Origin: a virus | Direction: 5' to 3' (one strand) | Virus record (IMG/VR): IMGVR_UViG_3300045242_000106 | Span: 1-38,203 of that record | DNA length: 38,203 bases | Part shown: one piece after another, positions 38,186 through 38,203 of the stretch | Layout of the letters: every line of letters starts with the position of its first letter | How positions within the stretch are numbered: position 1 is the first letter of the stretch | The notes under the pieces: model-generated | The model's database searches: none | What the model saw: only the letters and a program-made list of their open reading frames with translations | Told to the model about the DNA's origin: nothing | Program-made: the position numbers and the translations under genes

Positions 38186-38203
38186 AGTTCTATCCTCTCT
38201 TCC
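38077..38203. repeat. Terminal direct repeat, right copy
   Basis: 127 bases identical to positions 1-127. See the left copy: likely assembly overlap of a circular or permuted genome. Confidence 0.95.

Noticed and set aside
1-38203. Recoded stop codons (as in some Patescibacteria such as Gracilibacteria)
   Set aside because: TGA, TAG and TAA all end well-framed genes, and many TGA stops overlap the next start as ATGA, so the standard bacterial code holds.
1-38203. CRISPR arrays, tRNA or rRNA genes
   Set aside because: No regular direct repeats with spacers and no tRNA cloverleaf pattern were seen, notably not in the gene-free regions at 2.3-2.6, 3.3 and 35.9-36.1 kb.
1-38203. Integrase, attachment site or CI-like repressor as sign of lysogeny
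   Set aside because: No tyrosine or serine recombinase motif and no repressor with peptidase domain among the proteins; no basis to call it an integrating temperate phage.

Overview
The window is a complete or near-complete genome of a tailed phage with a siphovirus gene plan, in the standard bacterial code (TAA, TAG and TGA all end genes). The first 127 bases return exactly as the last 127. The repeat lies inside a gene, so it is best read as the overlap of a circular or circularly permuted assembly of 38,076 unique bases. All genes but one lie on the minus strand, most joined by ATGA/GTGA/TAATG stop-start overlaps. The one plus-strand gene is a secreted lytic-transglycosylase-like protein with its own promoter and terminator. 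The wall-enzyme style (cysteine-rich GLGQ domain ending FWLANNWW) and the chaperonin style suggest a Patescibacteria (Saccharibacteria-like) or related host. That is inference only.

Layout in transcription order (minus strand, right to left, through the circle junction). (1) Early operon, 1.84 kb down through the junction to 36.1 kb: RecT-like annealing protein, small zinc-ribbon and hypothetical proteins, a 36-residue membrane protein, a DnaQ-type exonuclease and a RusA-like resolvase. It starts at a strong sigma-70-type promoter. (2) A 220-base intergenic control region (35.9-36.1 kb) with repeated AGGGGAGTG elements. (3) A chaperonin pair, GroES-like and full-length GroEL (33.9-35.8 kb). 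(4) About 8.5 kb of glycan genes (25.4-33.9 kb): DegT aminotransferase, GNAT acetyltransferase, RmlB-like dehydratase, three glycosyltransferases, an FkbM methyltransferase, small membrane and zinc proteins, then an HTH regulator and a HAD phosphatase. (5) A DNA cytosine-5 methyltransferase. (6) Head genes (13-23.7 kb): TerS, TerL, portal, Mu F-like minor head protein, protease-scaffold fusion, capsid, connectors. (7) Tail genes (5.9-14 kb): tail tube, assembly chaperone with a -1 frameshift, tape measure, hub, C1q-like fibre and small beta-rich proteins. (8) Lysis genes (3.9-5.8 kb): XhlA-like protein, an anchored protein, CHAP endolysin and holin, ending at a strong bidirectional terminator.

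Between 1.9 and 3.6 kb is the regulatory heart: three DnaA-box-like 9-mers beside an AT-rich stretch, a consensus plus-strand promoter followed within about 70 bases by an intrinsic terminator (a candidate small RNA antisense to the leader of a 102-residue minus-strand gene), and the plus-strand lysin cassette. I read this as a candidate replication origin with antisense control. No polymerase, helicase, primase, integrase or recognisable repressor was found, so replication probably relies on host machinery.

The most unusual content for a 38 kb phage is the combination of its own GroEL/GroES pair with a nearly self-contained set of genes for making and attaching an N-acetylated amino sugar.
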